Positions 45,518 to 54,474 are shown, counted from the first letter of the stretch. The stretch is 64,000 bases of DNA from Lachnospiraceae bacterium (GCA_019421365.1 JAHZFJ010000007.1:99288-163287); one strand, 5' to 3'. Translations and numbers: made by a program. Notes: a model not told the origin generated them from the sequence alone.

Positions 45518-46240
45518 ATGCAATTATATCCGGCAATCGATATTAGAAACGGGCAATGTGTAAGATTAAGACAGGGTCAGTTTCATGATCAAGAAATCTA
45601 TTCAAATTCACCTGTTAAAGTAGCAAAACAATGGGAAAGTCAAGGTGCAACGTTTATTCATCTGGTTGACTTAGATGGTGCTTTACATGGTCATGGTGTG
45701 AACGAAGACGTTATCAAAGAAATTACAGATGCAGTTAATATTCCAGTCCAGGTAGGAGGTGGAATTCGTACAATCAAAGACATAGAGAATAAGATTAATC
45801 TTGGTGTGAATCGAGTAATTATAGGTACAAAGGCAGTTGATAATCCAGCATTTATTAAAGAAGCAATTGCTATGTTTGGAGCAGAATGTATTGTCATTGG
45901 TATTGATGCGAAGAATGGTATGGTAGCAATTGAAGGTTGGGAAAAAGTTAGTAGCCATAATGCAGTGACATTAGCGTTTAAGATGAGAGAACTTGGTGTT
46001 AAAACAATAGTTTATACGGATATTGCAAAAGACGGTATGTTACAAGGCCCGAACATTGAGTGTACGAAAGAAATGGTAGATGCTACAGGTCTAGATATCA
46101 TAGCTTCTGGTGGAGTATCCTCATTAAAAGATTTAGAATTAGTAAATCAAATTAATGTACATGGAGCTATTATTGGCAAGGCATTATACGAAAATCGTAT
46201 TAATCTTGAAGAAGCAATCAGTTTATTTGAAAAGAAGTAA
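45518..46240 (+). CDS. hisA: ProFAR isomerase
   Basis: Phosphoribosylformimino-5-aminoimidazole carboxamide ribotide isomerase, a TIM barrel. Catalytic Asp8 in LYPAIDIRNGQCVRL and the second Asp in IVYTDIAKDGMLQGPN; phosphate-binding loops VQVGGGIRTIKDIE and IIASGGVSSLKDL. Length 240 aa. The key residues differ from TrpF and PriA dual enzymes, so a histidine-only role is expected. AGGAGG precedes ATG 45518. In many his operons hisH precedes or follows hisA and hisF follows; here neither is present. Confidence 0.94.
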   Translation: MQLYPAIDIRNGQCVRLRQGQFHDQEIYSNSPVKVAKQWESQGATFIHLVDLDGALHGHGVNEDVIKEITDAVNIPVQVGGGIRTIKDIENKINLGVNRVIIGTKAVDNPAFIKEAIAMFGAECIVIGIDAKNGMVAIEGWEKVSSHNAVTLAFKMRELGVKTIVYTDIAKDGMLQGPNIECTKEMVDATGLDIIASGGVSSLKDLELVNQINVHGAIIGKALYENRINLEEAISLFEKK

Positions 46241-46296
46241 TTATGTAGTTATAGTGGTTATAATTAAGATTGATATAAAAAATAGGAGGAATAAGT

Positions 46297-47559
46297 ATGA
46301 TCTGTAAGAAAGTTATTCCATATTTGAATATAGAGAACGAAATAGTAACTAATGTAATGACGGCAGCAGAAAAGTACACAGCAGAGGGTGCAGATGAATT
46401 ATTTATCTATGACTATTCCGTTGATGAGTACTCACAAGAAGAGTTATTACATGTGGCCAAAACTTTAGCTAAGACAGTTGATGTGCCTTTCATCCTAGGT
46501 TTACATGTTAAGAGATTTGAAGATGTGAAAAAAGCATTATATACAGGAGCTTCGTATGTTATGTTAAAACATTCTTCTATTGAAGATTATTCCGTTGTAA
46601 AGGAATCTACTGAGCGCTTCGGTAAGGATAAAATTATCATTGAAATTGATTCAATCAAACAATTCAGAGAACCAGGATATATTGACAAGTTAATTGGATG
46701 TGGCGTGTATGCAATTATGTTAAAGCATATTACAATGAATGATGAACTTGCAAATGAGATTGCTAATTGTACCTTACCAGTAATAATACGAGATAGTTTA
46801 ACAAGAAACGATATTGAAAATATTATGCGAGTAGACAACGTATTCGCTGTGTCAACCAATTACTTCGAGAATAAAGATTTAATGAAAGTAAAATATTATC
46901 TTAAAGAACAAGGCATTGAAGTAAACACCTTTGAAAGTACAATTGCCTTTGGTGAATTGAAACTTAACGAAGCTGGTTTAATTCCTGTTATTGTACAAGA
47001 TTATAAAACAAGTGAAGTTTTAATGTTGGCGTATATGAACGAAGAAGCATTCAATCAGACTATTAAGACTGGAAGAATGACTTACTACAGTAGAAGTCGT
47101 CAGGAACTTTGGTGTAAAGGTGATACATCAGGTCATTTTCAATATATGAAAGCATTAGAACTGGATTGTGACAATGATACGATCTTAGCTAAAGTTAGGC
47201 AAGTGGGTGTAGCATGTCATACAGGAAGTCGTTCTTGTTTCTATACAGAAATTGTTAAAAGAGAGTATGATGAAACAAATCCTCTTACGGTATTCACGCA
47301 AGTTTATGATGTAATTATGGACCGTAAACTACATCCGAAAGAAGGCTCTTATACGAATTATCTATTTGATAAGGGAATTGATAAGATACTTAAGAAATGT
47401 GGGGAAGAAGCAACAGAAATAATTATTGCTGCTAAAAACCCAGATTCAGAAGAATTAAAGTATGAGATATCGGATTTTCTATATCATATGATGGTATTAA
47501 TGGCCGAATGTGGACTTGACTGGAATGATGTTGTGAAAGAATTAGCACATCGTAGATAA
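46297..47559 (+). CDS. Degenerate HisF-like domain fused to bifunctional HisIE
   Basis: 420 residues. The C-terminal half (about 215-420) is a normal HisIE: cyclohydrolase part with LNEAGLIPVIVQDYKTSEVL, LWCKGDTSGH, DCDNDTILAKVRQVG and CHTGSRSCF, then the pyrophosphatase part with YDVIMDRKLHPKEGSYTNYL and GEEATEIIIAAKN. The N-terminal ~208 residues begin like HisF (MICKKVIPYLNIENEIVTNV, GADELFIYDY), but the catalytic Asp11 of HisF is Asn11, and the phosphate loops GGGI and SGGAG are replaced (ILGLHVKRFED, VSTNYF); Asp118 in IIIEIDS may match the second catalytic Asp. The domain thus looks inactive as a cyclase. GGAGG precedes the ATG; last his gene. Confidence 0.88.
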   Translation: MICKKVIPYLNIENEIVTNVMTAAEKYTAEGADELFIYDYSVDEYSQEELLHVAKTLAKTVDVPFILGLHVKRFEDVKKALYTGASYVMLKHSSIEDYSVVKESTERFGKDKIIIEIDSIKQFREPGYIDKLIGCGVYAIMLKHITMNDELANEIANCTLPVIIRDSLTRNDIENIMRVDNVFAVSTNYFENKDLMKVKYYLKEQGIEVNTFESTIAFGELKLNEAGLIPVIVQDYKTSEVLMLAYMNEEAFNQTIKTGRMTYYSRSRQELWCKGDTSGHFQYMKALELDCDNDTILAKVRQVGVACHTGSRSCFYTEIVKREYDETNPLTVFTQVYDVIMDRKLHPKEGSYTNYLFDKGIDKILKKCGEEATEIIIAAKNPDSEELKYEISDFLYHMMVLMAECGLDWNDVVKELAHRR

Positions 47560-47652
47560 GAGAAAGTCGTTGTAGTGTATACTACAATATCATGGTGAGC
47601 ATTTTTTTATACATTGTTATTATTAAAATATACAATTATTTTTATAATATAT

Positions 47653-47681
47653 TTGTATATTTTGTTCTCATATTGTATAAT
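47653..47681 (+). promoter_or_regulatory. Promoter of the 40-residue membrane peptide
   Basis: TTGTAT (47653), 17-nt spacer, TATAAT (47676-47681). Start of transcription near 47688, about 20 nt before the ribosome site. Confidence 0.65.
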
Positions 47682-47723
47682 CTTATTAGTATTACAAAGG
47701 AACACCAACAAGGAGGCATTATT

Positions 47724-47846
47724 ATGGTATTTTTAGGTCATTTATTAACTGCAATTGTAGAAGTCATTGTAATTGCTGCAGTAGCTGTAGGTGGAGTATA
47801 CTTAGGCAAATTCTTAAGTACAAAAAAACGAGGAAAAGCTAATTAA
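47724..47846 (+). CDS. 40-residue single-span membrane peptide
   Basis: ATG 47724 with a perfect AAGGAGG 9 nt upstream encodes MVFLGHLLTAIVEVIVIAAV followed by AVGGVYLGKFLSTKKRGKAN. One hydrophobic helix with small residues is followed by a strongly basic cytoplasmic-type tail, giving an N-out/C-in topology by the positive-inside rule. The frame opens earlier (47592) but that part is AT-rich noise before the promoter. It has its own promoter and the terminator at 47921 follows. Function unknown; size and design fit a small regulatory or structural membrane peptide. Confidence 0.7.
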   Translation: MVFLGHLLTAIVEVIVIAAVAVGGVYLGKFLSTKKRGKAN

Positions 47847-47920
47847 TAGTTATTGCGTCTAGAATAAATCCTTTAAGAAGGTTATATAAACGATTAAAAC
47901 GCATGTATAGCGAAAGTGAA

Positions 47921-47972
47921 GTGCACCCCCAAATGTTAGATTGGTATTATATTACATTTGGAGGTGCATTTT
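47921..47972 (+). terminator. Terminator-like hairpin after the small peptide
   Basis: GTGCACCCCCAAATGT (47921-47936) pairs with ACATTTGGAGGTGCAT (47954-47969) with one mismatch and one G-U, followed by TTT. Confidence 0.7.
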
Positions 47973-48113
47973 ACTATATTTTTATTTAAAGGAAAGAAAG
48001 TTTTAGATGTGATAATACTAATTTCTTGCAAGGCCAATGTGGAAATCTCGTATTGGATAGAATTACATAAGGGATATCATGAGAAGCAAAAAACAGTTAA
48101 CTCACTAGAAAGG

Positions 48114-49205
48114 ATGGTTATTATTAAGGATTTTATAGAGAATATATGTAATGAATGGTCTGAAAACTATAATTTTAGTGGTGTTTGTATGTTTAAAGTA
48201 AATGGTGAAACAGTCTTTGAAAAAGCATATGGATATGCCAATCGAGCGTTTAAAATACCAAATAGAATTGATACAAAATTTGATACCGCATCAATTACGA
48301 AGTTATTTACGGCTGTAGCTATACTTCAACTCATACAGCAAAACAAACTCGGATTTGATGATAAAATTGTGGAGATAATTGATCTAACAGGTACAGAAAT
48401 ACCAGCGGATGTTACAATTAGGCAGCTTCTAAATCACACTTCGGGAATAGCCGATGATGCAGAAGAGGAAGCCGGCGAAGATTATTCGGCGTTGTTTAGA
48501 GATAATCCCAATTATGCAATTAGAGAATGTAAGGATTTCTTGAAAAACTTTGCGTATAAAAAGCCGAATTTTAAAGCAGGAACAAATGTTAGATATTGTA
48601 ATTGCTCATTTATACTATTGGGAATAGTGATAGAGAAAATATCAGGCATGAATTATCGAGACTATGTCACTTATAATATTTTTAGAAAAGCAGATATGAA
48701 AAATACTGAGTTTCTTTTTATGGATGGAATTAACGAGAATACTGCAGAAGGATACAGAAGTATTAAAAACATAAGTGGAAAGACTACCGGCTACCAAAAA
48801 AACATATATTGTTATCCGCCAAGGGGCACATCAGATAGTGGAGCATATACAACCGCAGAAGATCTTAACAAGTTTATCTGTGCAATTCAAAATCACTTGC
48901 TATTGAATGAAGAGTTTGCAAATATCTTGTTGGCGCCGCATTGTGAATTTACATATACGAAAGAATGGTATGAGATTCCTGGGTTATATGAAAAGAATGG
49001 ATATGCTTTTGAAGCTTTGATGCTAGAAGATAATAATGTACCATTTTGTATATATAAGGACGGACAGAATGATGGCGTATCCGCCAAATTCTCGTATTAT
49101 CCAGAAAAAGATATTAGTTTGGTATTCTTGGCAAATCAGGACTGCGATGTATGGATGATGACTAAAGAAATTCAGTTAGAAATACATAGAAGATATTATA
49201 AGTAA
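48114..49205 (+). CDS. Beta-lactamase-like serine hydrolase (class C/PBP4* family)
   Basis: Serine hydrolase of the beta-lactamase/esterase fold. Motif 1 SxxK is in FDTASITKLFTAVAIL, motif 2 YxN is RYCNCSFILLG, and the C-terminal region has DSGAYTTAEDL and QNDGVSAKFSYYPEKDISLV. GVCMFKVNGETVFEKAYGYA and LLNHTSGI are typical family blocks. No signal peptide is evident, so it may be cytosolic, an esterase or peptidase rather than a resistance enzyme. Start is uncertain: the frame is open from 47958 but that part overlaps the terminator; ATG 48114 (363 aa) fits the family start although its GAAAGG lies very close. Confidence 0.8.
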   Translation: MVIIKDFIENICNEWSENYNFSGVCMFKVNGETVFEKAYGYANRAFKIPNRIDTKFDTASITKLFTAVAILQLIQQNKLGFDDKIVEIIDLTGTEIPADVTIRQLLNHTSGIADDAEEEAGEDYSALFRDNPNYAIRECKDFLKNFAYKKPNFKAGTNVRYCNCSFILLGIVIEKISGMNYRDYVTYNIFRKADMKNTEFLFMDGINENTAEGYRSIKNISGKTTGYQKNIYCYPPRGTSDSGAYTTAEDLNKFICAIQNHLLLNEEFANILLAPHCEFTYTKEWYEIPGLYEKNGYAFEALMLEDNNVPFCIYKDGQNDGVSAKFSYYPEKDISLVFLANQDCDVWMMTKEIQLEIHRRYYK

Positions 49206-49284
49206 AATAATTTAGTGAATAATGTACACACTATAAGGTGTCAATAAACTTGGTAATAATATGTATTTTACAAGGAGCTGCCTT

Positions 49285-50175
49285 ATGAAAACGGATAAGA
49301 GACTAACTGAAGCATACAATAATGCAAAACGAATGGATATTGATGATACTTCCAAATACATCTTTTTTAGTGATCTTCATCGTGGTGACGATAGTATATC
49401 AGATGAGTTTGCAAGGAATCAAACATTAATGGTAAGTGCTTTGCAGTATTATTATAAGAATGGTTATACGTATGTTGAAGTTGGTGATGGCGATGAATTA
49501 TGGGAACATTCGAATTTTAAACACATTCGTACAGCACATACTGATGTATTTACAGTGCTAAAGGAGTTTTACAAGGATAATAGATTTATTATGTTGTATG
49601 GAAATCACAATATATATCTTAAGAGTAGATATTATGTTATGATGAACTATTATTTTTATTATGATGAATTTACAGAATCGGAAGAAGAATTATTCGTGGG
49701 ACTTAAGCCAATCGAGGCATTACGATTAACATATACACCATCAGGACAAGATATACTTATTGTCCATGGGCATCAAGGGGATTTCTTTAATGATCAATGT
49801 TGGTTTTTGTCGATGATTGCACTTCGCTACTTCTGGAAGTTTATGCACCTTGTGGGTTTTAGAAATCCAGCAAGTCCAGCTAAAAATCAAACGAAACGTC
49901 ATAAAATTGAAAAAAACTTTACAAAGTGGCTGAAGAAAAATAAGGTTATGTTAATTTGTGGACACACACATCGACTAAAGTTTCCTAAGAAGGGGCAAAT
50001 GCCATATTTTAATACTGGGTGTTGTATTCATACAAAGGGCATCACCGGGATTGAAATAATCAATGGAGAGATTATGTTGGTTCAGTGGAGGATTCATGCG
50101 GATCTTGATGGTATATTACGAGTGAAACGCATGGTTATTAAGGAAGGAGTAGCAATCAAAGATATACATTTTTAA
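49285..50175 (+). CDS. Calcineurin-like metallophosphoesterase
   Basis: 296-residue phosphoesterase. The dinuclear metal motifs are all present: IFFSDLHRGDD (D-x-H), VGDGDELWE (GD), YGNHNIYL (GNHN), IVHGHQGD (H) and ICGHTHRLKFP (GHxH). The fold is related to LpxH-type and UDP-sugar pyrophosphatases, but a Gram-positive does not make lipid A, so the substrate is unknown. Start chosen at ATG 49285 (AAGGAG upstream) rather than 49261. It is not clearly co-transcribed with either neighbour. Confidence 0.85.
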   Translation: MKTDKRLTEAYNNAKRMDIDDTSKYIFFSDLHRGDDSISDEFARNQTLMVSALQYYYKNGYTYVEVGDGDELWEHSNFKHIRTAHTDVFTVLKEFYKDNRFIMLYGNHNIYLKSRYYVMMNYYFYYDEFTESEEELFVGLKPIEALRLTYTPSGQDILIVHGHQGDFFNDQCWFLSMIALRYFWKFMHLVGFRNPASPAKNQTKRHKIEKNFTKWLKKNKVMLICGHTHRLKFPKKGQMPYFNTGCCIHTKGITGIEIINGEIMLVQWRIHADLDGILRVKRMVIKEGVAIKDIHF

Positions 50176-50283
50176 TTTGATAACTTAAAATATAACATGG
50201 TGAATTACGACATAATCTGTTATAAGTTGATAAGTTTTTCTTAATATGGTACTATTAGATTACTAGATATGGTAATATTTACA

Positions 50284-50292
50284 TGGTATAAT
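50284..50292 (+). promoter_or_regulatory. Extended -10 promoter for the transglutaminase gene
   Basis: TGGTATAAT at 50284-50292; no good -35 is visible. Transcription would start at about 50299, inside or just at the 5' side of the structured leader. Confidence 0.5.
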
Positions 50293-50294
50293 GT

Positions 50295-50371
50295 AACTTA
50301 TGAGAAATAATGAAGTTTGTTTCTAGGAATTACACGAAGTGTAATACCGGGCTCCATAGGAGCCATAAGTT
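50295..50371 (+). ncRNA. Candidate structured leader RNA, four-way junction
   Basis: P1 AACTTAT (50295-50301) with ATAAGTT (50365-50371); P2 AGAAA (50303-50307) with TTTCT (50320-50324); P3 ATTACAC (50329-50335) with GTGTAAT (50339-50345), GAA loop; P4 GGCTCC (50350-50355) with GGAGCC (50359-50364), ATA loop. All stems are perfect Watson-Crick. Joining segments AGGA and ACCG are short. It lies about 60 nt before the ATG of a large secreted protein. I could not match it to a known riboswitch class. Confidence 0.5.
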
Positions 50372-50429
50372 AACAGAGTTTTAAGAAAACGAAACAACGA
50401 AGTTCAATAAGATGATGGAGTGGTGAGAG

Positions 50430-53400
50430 ATGAAGAAGAGAAAGGTACTAGCACGTTTGTTGACAATCATACTGATATTGCAAATGCCGTTGTTTAATAT
50501 AGCAGAAGCAAAAACAGTAGATAAAACAACGAATACGAGCAAGAATAAGACTACTACGGTAACAACGGACGATAAGAGTAGTGGTGATTTACTATCAATT
50601 GAGATTAATAAGGTTACAAAAGACCAAATCAAGAAAGTCCCAATATATAAAAAAAATAGGGAATCGACATTCGCGGCAACGAGAAATTCTTATTCATCAA
50701 CCTATGGGTATGATAAGTTAGCGAATGATACATATAAGGGTGTATATCAAGACTTGGTAGTTGCATGTGAAGAGTTTACTAAATCTAATAATGATGCAAC
50801 GTTAGTATCAAGTAACAAGTATGGAGCAATTACTGTGACAGTAGAAGAGAATACATTACGTACATCTGAACTGAACGCGATACTTTGTTCTTTATATTAT
50901 GACCACCCAGAATTTTATTGGTTAGATTCATTTGGTTATTCATATAATGCAAGTGATTATATTGTCTCTGTTACACCTTTTTGCTCTAGTGAGTATAGGT
51001 TAGGAGCAACTAGAACCACATTAAATACTAAGATGGATACGGAAATTCAGCGTTATTTAAGTTTAGTAAATGGAGTGAGTAGCGATTATAAAAAAGAGTT
51101 AATTATCCATGATGAGATAATTAACCAAGTTCAGTATTCTTTAGACAATGCAGGAAAACCTAGTGAAGAAAAATGGGCACATTCCATTGTTGGTGTTTTT
51201 GATACAAGTTATAAAAAAGTAGTTTGTGAAGGATATGCAAAAGCTTTCCAATTACTTATGAATGCTTGTGGTATCGAATGTATCTATATACCAGGTACAG
51301 CAAATGGGACTGGACATGCCTGGAATAAAGTTAAATTAGATAGGGATTGGTATAACGTGGATGTTACATGGGATGATCCTACAAGCGGAAACGGTACTCC
51401 TATATTATCACATAACTATTTTAACGTGACCGATGCTCAGTTATTAACCAATCATACTCCTGGCAATACTATGTCTACTGGAATCAATAGTTGGTGTTAT
51501 AGTCTTCCGGTCTCTGATTCAATCATCTACAAATATGTGGCTGCAGACAGTAGTCAAGAATTCACGATTAAGTATGAACAACCAGGGAATGGTACTGTGA
51601 CATTATATAATCAAGGAGCAAAAGTTGAAACTAATACTACCGTTTCTTCAGGAAGCGCAATTACGGTAGAAGCAGTACCTGATGATCCAGATAATACATA
51701 TACAGCAACGTATAGCATTAATAACCAATCTGCAATTAACATGAACGAAAAGATTGATTTAGGAAAAATATCGTATTCCAATACATTTGTTATGCCAGCT
51801 GAAGATGTTACGGTTGCTGTAACATTGACACCGATTGTTAAGAAATATTCTGTAACGTTTAATTCAAAGGGGGGTAGTGCAGTTCCGACATTAACAGGTA
51901 TTACGAAAGGTTCAACTATTACATTGCCTTCAGAGCCTAAGTACAAGGGATATGTATTCGCTGGCTGGTACGAGGATGAGGAATATAAAGTTGTTTTTAA
52001 TGAATCTTCTACTGTGAATAAAGATATGACTCTCTATGCCAAATGGATAGCTTCTGAACTTGTTAGAATTGAAGCTGATTATTCAGGAAGTAACCTTGTT
52101 GTAGGAACAACAATTAATAAATCGGATATTGATGTCTTTGCTGTTTATGATGATGGTAATCGAGAGTTATTATCAGCAAGTAAATTCGCTATATATCCGG
52201 AAACGATTGATAAAATTGGGAACAATACAATTGAAGTAAGTTATAGCGGTAAAACTGCTAATGTTATTATCTATGGTGTTGAAGAATCAAGATTATGTAC
52301 AGTGACATTCGATTCTCAAGGTGGTAGTAGTGTGAGCCCGATTACTAATGTTAAGAATGGTGACAGTATCACTTTACCAACCAATCCTACTATGAATGAC
52401 TATTTCTTTGGAGGTTGGTATACACAAAAAGCTTGTTTAACTAAATTCAGTCCGGATTCTGGAATTACGTCGGATATAACATTGTATGCCAAATGGATTT
52501 CTTTATTAAGTGATCCAAAGAATACGATTAAGAGTGTTAGTGCTACATATACAGGTAAAAGCATTTTAGTTGGCAACTCAATCTCAAAGTCAGATGTTAA
52601 AGTTACAGTGACAGATTTAAATGGGGCAAAACATGATGTTACTGGTTTCACAGTATCAAATTATAAAATTTCATCAGTTGGTAATAATACATTGACAGCA
52701 ACATTTGGTGGTTTCTCTACAACTTTTACTGTTAAAGGTATCAGCACTGAAAGTGGAGGAAACGGTAATTATAAGTATGTAACGTTCATATCAGCTGGTT
52801 ATTATGGTGGACCGGTGGAAGTAGGTTCGAGTGTTGATCGGAACAACATCACTGTTATTGCAGCGTACAATGATAATTCGGTAGAATATATTACTGATTT
52901 TTCGCTTTCCAACACAGTGATTACGTCTTTAGGAACGAATACGATATACGTATATTATTCAGGTTATACAGCCTCGGTCACTGTTAATGGCGTCGCAAAA
53001 GGTTCTACAACACCAACAACACCAGTTCAGCCACCGACTTCCACAACAGTAATATCCTCTTCATCTTCCATTAGTACGTCTGTTATTACTGGTGGATATC
53101 AGGGTGTAGTTTTCCCAAGAATTAGTTTAACGACTAGTACGAATTATTCAACAATTACAGCTGAGATTGAAGAGAAAGTATTAGCATCTGCTATTTCCGG
53201 TAAAGAGCTTGGGAATACGAATATTTTACAACTTACTCTTAATAGTATCGGTTCGCAGATATTAACTCAATTGAATCGTACTAACGTAGATGAAGTCTAT
53301 GTGAAGGTTAGTATGCCAATTCAATATTATGGCAGAAATGATATTCAAATCACGAATATTTCATTAGACAATGCTACTTTAACTAGAATTAAAAATAGTG

Positions 53401-54125
53401 GTAAAAGTGTATATGTTCAATATGTTGGATCATCTTATAGTGCAGAAACAGGCAAAACTTATTATACAAATCCTTTATGTACTTTAACACTAAAAGGAAA
53501 AGAGTTTAACTCAACTGCCAATAGTAATGTTGCATTACGAGTTACTTCTTTAGACAAAGATTATCAAATAGAATCTGCTGTAAATCAATATCTTAAAACA
53601 GAAGACAGAGGTAATGGTGTAGTCATTACATTAGGACAAAATGGTGAGTTGAATAAGTTTGGTACTGTAACAGTTGATGTAGGTAGTTCCTTAGGAAAAG
53701 AGCGTGGCGACAAAGTATTTGTCTATGGCTACAATGCTACTACGAAGAAGCTTGATGAACTTCCAGTTACGAAGTATACAGTTGATAAGAATCAAAACAT
53801 ATCATTATCGGTATGCACTTATTCAAAATATGTTATTCTTTCAGATGAGACGAGTCAAGAGGTTACAACAATTGCTAGTCGTTCTAAAGTAAGTAAATCA
53901 CTTACAATTAAGAAGAACAAAAACAAGCAGATAAATATTACATTACCTACGGATATCAGTAAAAACGATGTAAAGATTACATATAAATCAAGTGATTCAA
54001 AAGTTGCTTATGTATCAAAAGTAGGTAAGGTATATGGTAAGAAAAAAGGGAAAACCGTTATCACAACAACAATAAAATATGGTAATAACTCTAAGAAATT
54101 TACTACTACAATTGTTATAAAATAA
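50430..54125 (+). CDS. Large secreted transglutaminase-like protein with InlB-type and Ig-like repeats
   Basis: 1231-residue cell-surface protein. Signal peptide: LLTIILILQMPLFNIAEAKT. A transglutaminase-like domain (about 150-370) has the triad Cys266 in VCEGYAKAFQLL, His296 in GTGHAWNKV and Asp311 in WYNVDVTWDDP. Two InlB B-type repeats follow (ending GYVFAGWYEDEE and DYFFGGWYTQKA, each closing LYAKWI), alternating with three bacterial Ig-like repeats of about 65 residues (VGTTINKSDIDVFAVYDDGN, VGNSISKSDVKVTVTD, VGSSVDRNNITVIAAYNDN). A Thr/Ser/Pro linker, a beta-rich domain and a basic Big_2-like end follow; no LPXTG. Likely cross-links or cleaves wall or host/plant-fibre proteins. Its mRNA leader is highly structured. 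Confidence 0.85.
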   Translation: MKKRKVLARLLTIILILQMPLFNIAEAKTVDKTTNTSKNKTTTVTTDDKSSGDLLSIEINKVTKDQIKKVPIYKKNRESTFAATRNSYSSTYGYDKLANDTYKGVYQDLVVACEEFTKSNNDATLVSSNKYGAITVTVEENTLRTSELNAILCSLYYDHPEFYWLDSFGYSYNASDYIVSVTPFCSSEYRLGATRTTLNTKMDTEIQRYLSLVNGVSSDYKKELIIHDEIINQVQYSLDNAGKPSEEKWAHSIVGVFDTSYKKVVCEGYAKAFQLLMNACGIECIYIPGTANGTGHAWNKVKLDRDWYNVDVTWDDPTSGNGTPILSHNYFNVTDAQLLTNHTPGNTMSTGINSWCYSLPVSDSIIYKYVAADSSQEFTIKYEQPGNGTVTLYNQGAKVETNTTVSSGSAITVEAVPDDPDNTYTATYSINNQSAINMNEKIDLGKISYSNTFVMPAEDVTVAVTLTPIVKKYSVTFNSKGGSAVPTLTGITKGSTITLPSEPKYKGYVFAGWYEDEEYKVVFNESSTVNKDMTLYAKWIASELVRIEADYSGSNLVVGTTINKSDIDVFAVYDDGNRELLSASKFAIYPETIDKIGNNTIEVSYSGKTANVIIYGVEESRLCTVTFDSQGGSSVSPITNVKNGDSITLPTNPTMNDYFFGGWYTQKACLTKFSPDSGITSDITLYAKWISLLSDPKNTIKSVSATYTGKSILVGNSISKSDVKVTVTDLNGAKHDVTGFTVSNYKISSVGNNTLTATFGGFSTTFTVKGISTESGGNGNYKYVTFISAGYYGGPVEVGSSVDRNNITVIAAYNDNSVEYITDFSLSNTVITSLGTNTIYVYYSGYTASVTVNGVAKGSTTPTTPVQPPTSTTVISSSSSISTSVITGGYQGVVFPRISLTTSTNYSTITAEIEEKVLASAISGKELGNTNILQLTLNSIGSQILTQLNRTNVDEVYVKVSMPIQYYGRNDIQITNISLDNATLTRIKNSGKSVYVQYVGSSYSAETGKTYYTNPLCTLTLKGKEFNSTANSNVALRVTSLDKDYQIESAVNQYLKTEDRGNGVVITLGQNGELNKFGTVTVDVGSSLGKERGDKVFVYGYNATTKKLDELPVTKYTVDKNQNISLSVCTYSKYVILSDETSQEVTTIASRSKVSKSLTIKKNKNKQINITLPTDISKNDVKITYKSSDSKVAYVSKVGKVYGKKKGKTVITTTIKYGNNSKKFTTTIVIK

Positions 54126-54184
54126 TAAAAATAATGGATCATACACAAATGATTCAGTGAAAAAATGGATGTTAAATAAATGGC

Positions 54185-54212
54185 TTGACAAATTATTATA
54201 TTTCTTTATACT
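54185..54212 (+). promoter_or_regulatory. trpS promoter
   Basis: TTGACA (54185-54190), 16-nt spacer, TATACT (54207-54212), just upstream of the T-box leader. Confidence 0.75.
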
Positions 54213-54218
54213 AGAAGT

Positions 54219-54457
54219 ATGAGAAAACCGATGATTAAGAAGAGTAGACAAAGGGTAAAAATCACAGAGAGCTGTATATGGTGAGAGTACAGTATTTTGA
54301 ATTTGTTGAATGGACTTATGAGGGCAACCCGAACGATGAAGTAGGCGTTGACGGAAATCCTAACCGTTATAATGGAAGCATATGATAGTATGTTAAACAA
54401 TGGTGGCTATATAAGATTATTAGACTCTTATCCTTTGTTGGGTAAGGGTCTTTTTTA
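54219..54457 (+). ncRNA. Tryptophan T-box riboswitch
   Basis: Leader that reads uncharged tRNA-Trp to control trpS. Stem I contains the AGAGAG element (from 54266) and GGTGAGAGTACAG. The specifier loop GAA-TGG-A places the Trp codon UGG at 54312-54314. The T-box bulge UGGC at 54404-54407 can pair with GCCA, fitting the G discriminator base of tRNA-Trp. The sequence after it (TATATAAG) departs from the usual ACCGCG. The terminator hairpin is at 54422-54451 followed by a T-run. The gene downstream is tryptophanyl-tRNA synthetase. Confidence 0.88.
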
Positions 54458-54474
54458 TTAGGAGGAAATTAGAT

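Noticed and set aside
47570..47612. Small dyad TTGTAGT/ACTACAA and a T-run after hisIE as a terminator
   Set aside because: The 7-bp stem is about 15 nt away from the T-run, so it does not have the geometry of a Rho-independent terminator; the end of the his operon remains unassigned.
47958..48113. N-terminal extension of the serine hydrolase
   Set aside because: It overlaps the preceding terminator, has no ribosome site and does not resemble the family start or a signal peptide.
50329..50364. c-di-GMP riboswitch before the transglutaminase gene
   Set aside because: The conserved GEMM segments that I know (GGCAAACC, GACGCAAAGC, tetraloop receptor) are absent; only the multibranch shape is similar.
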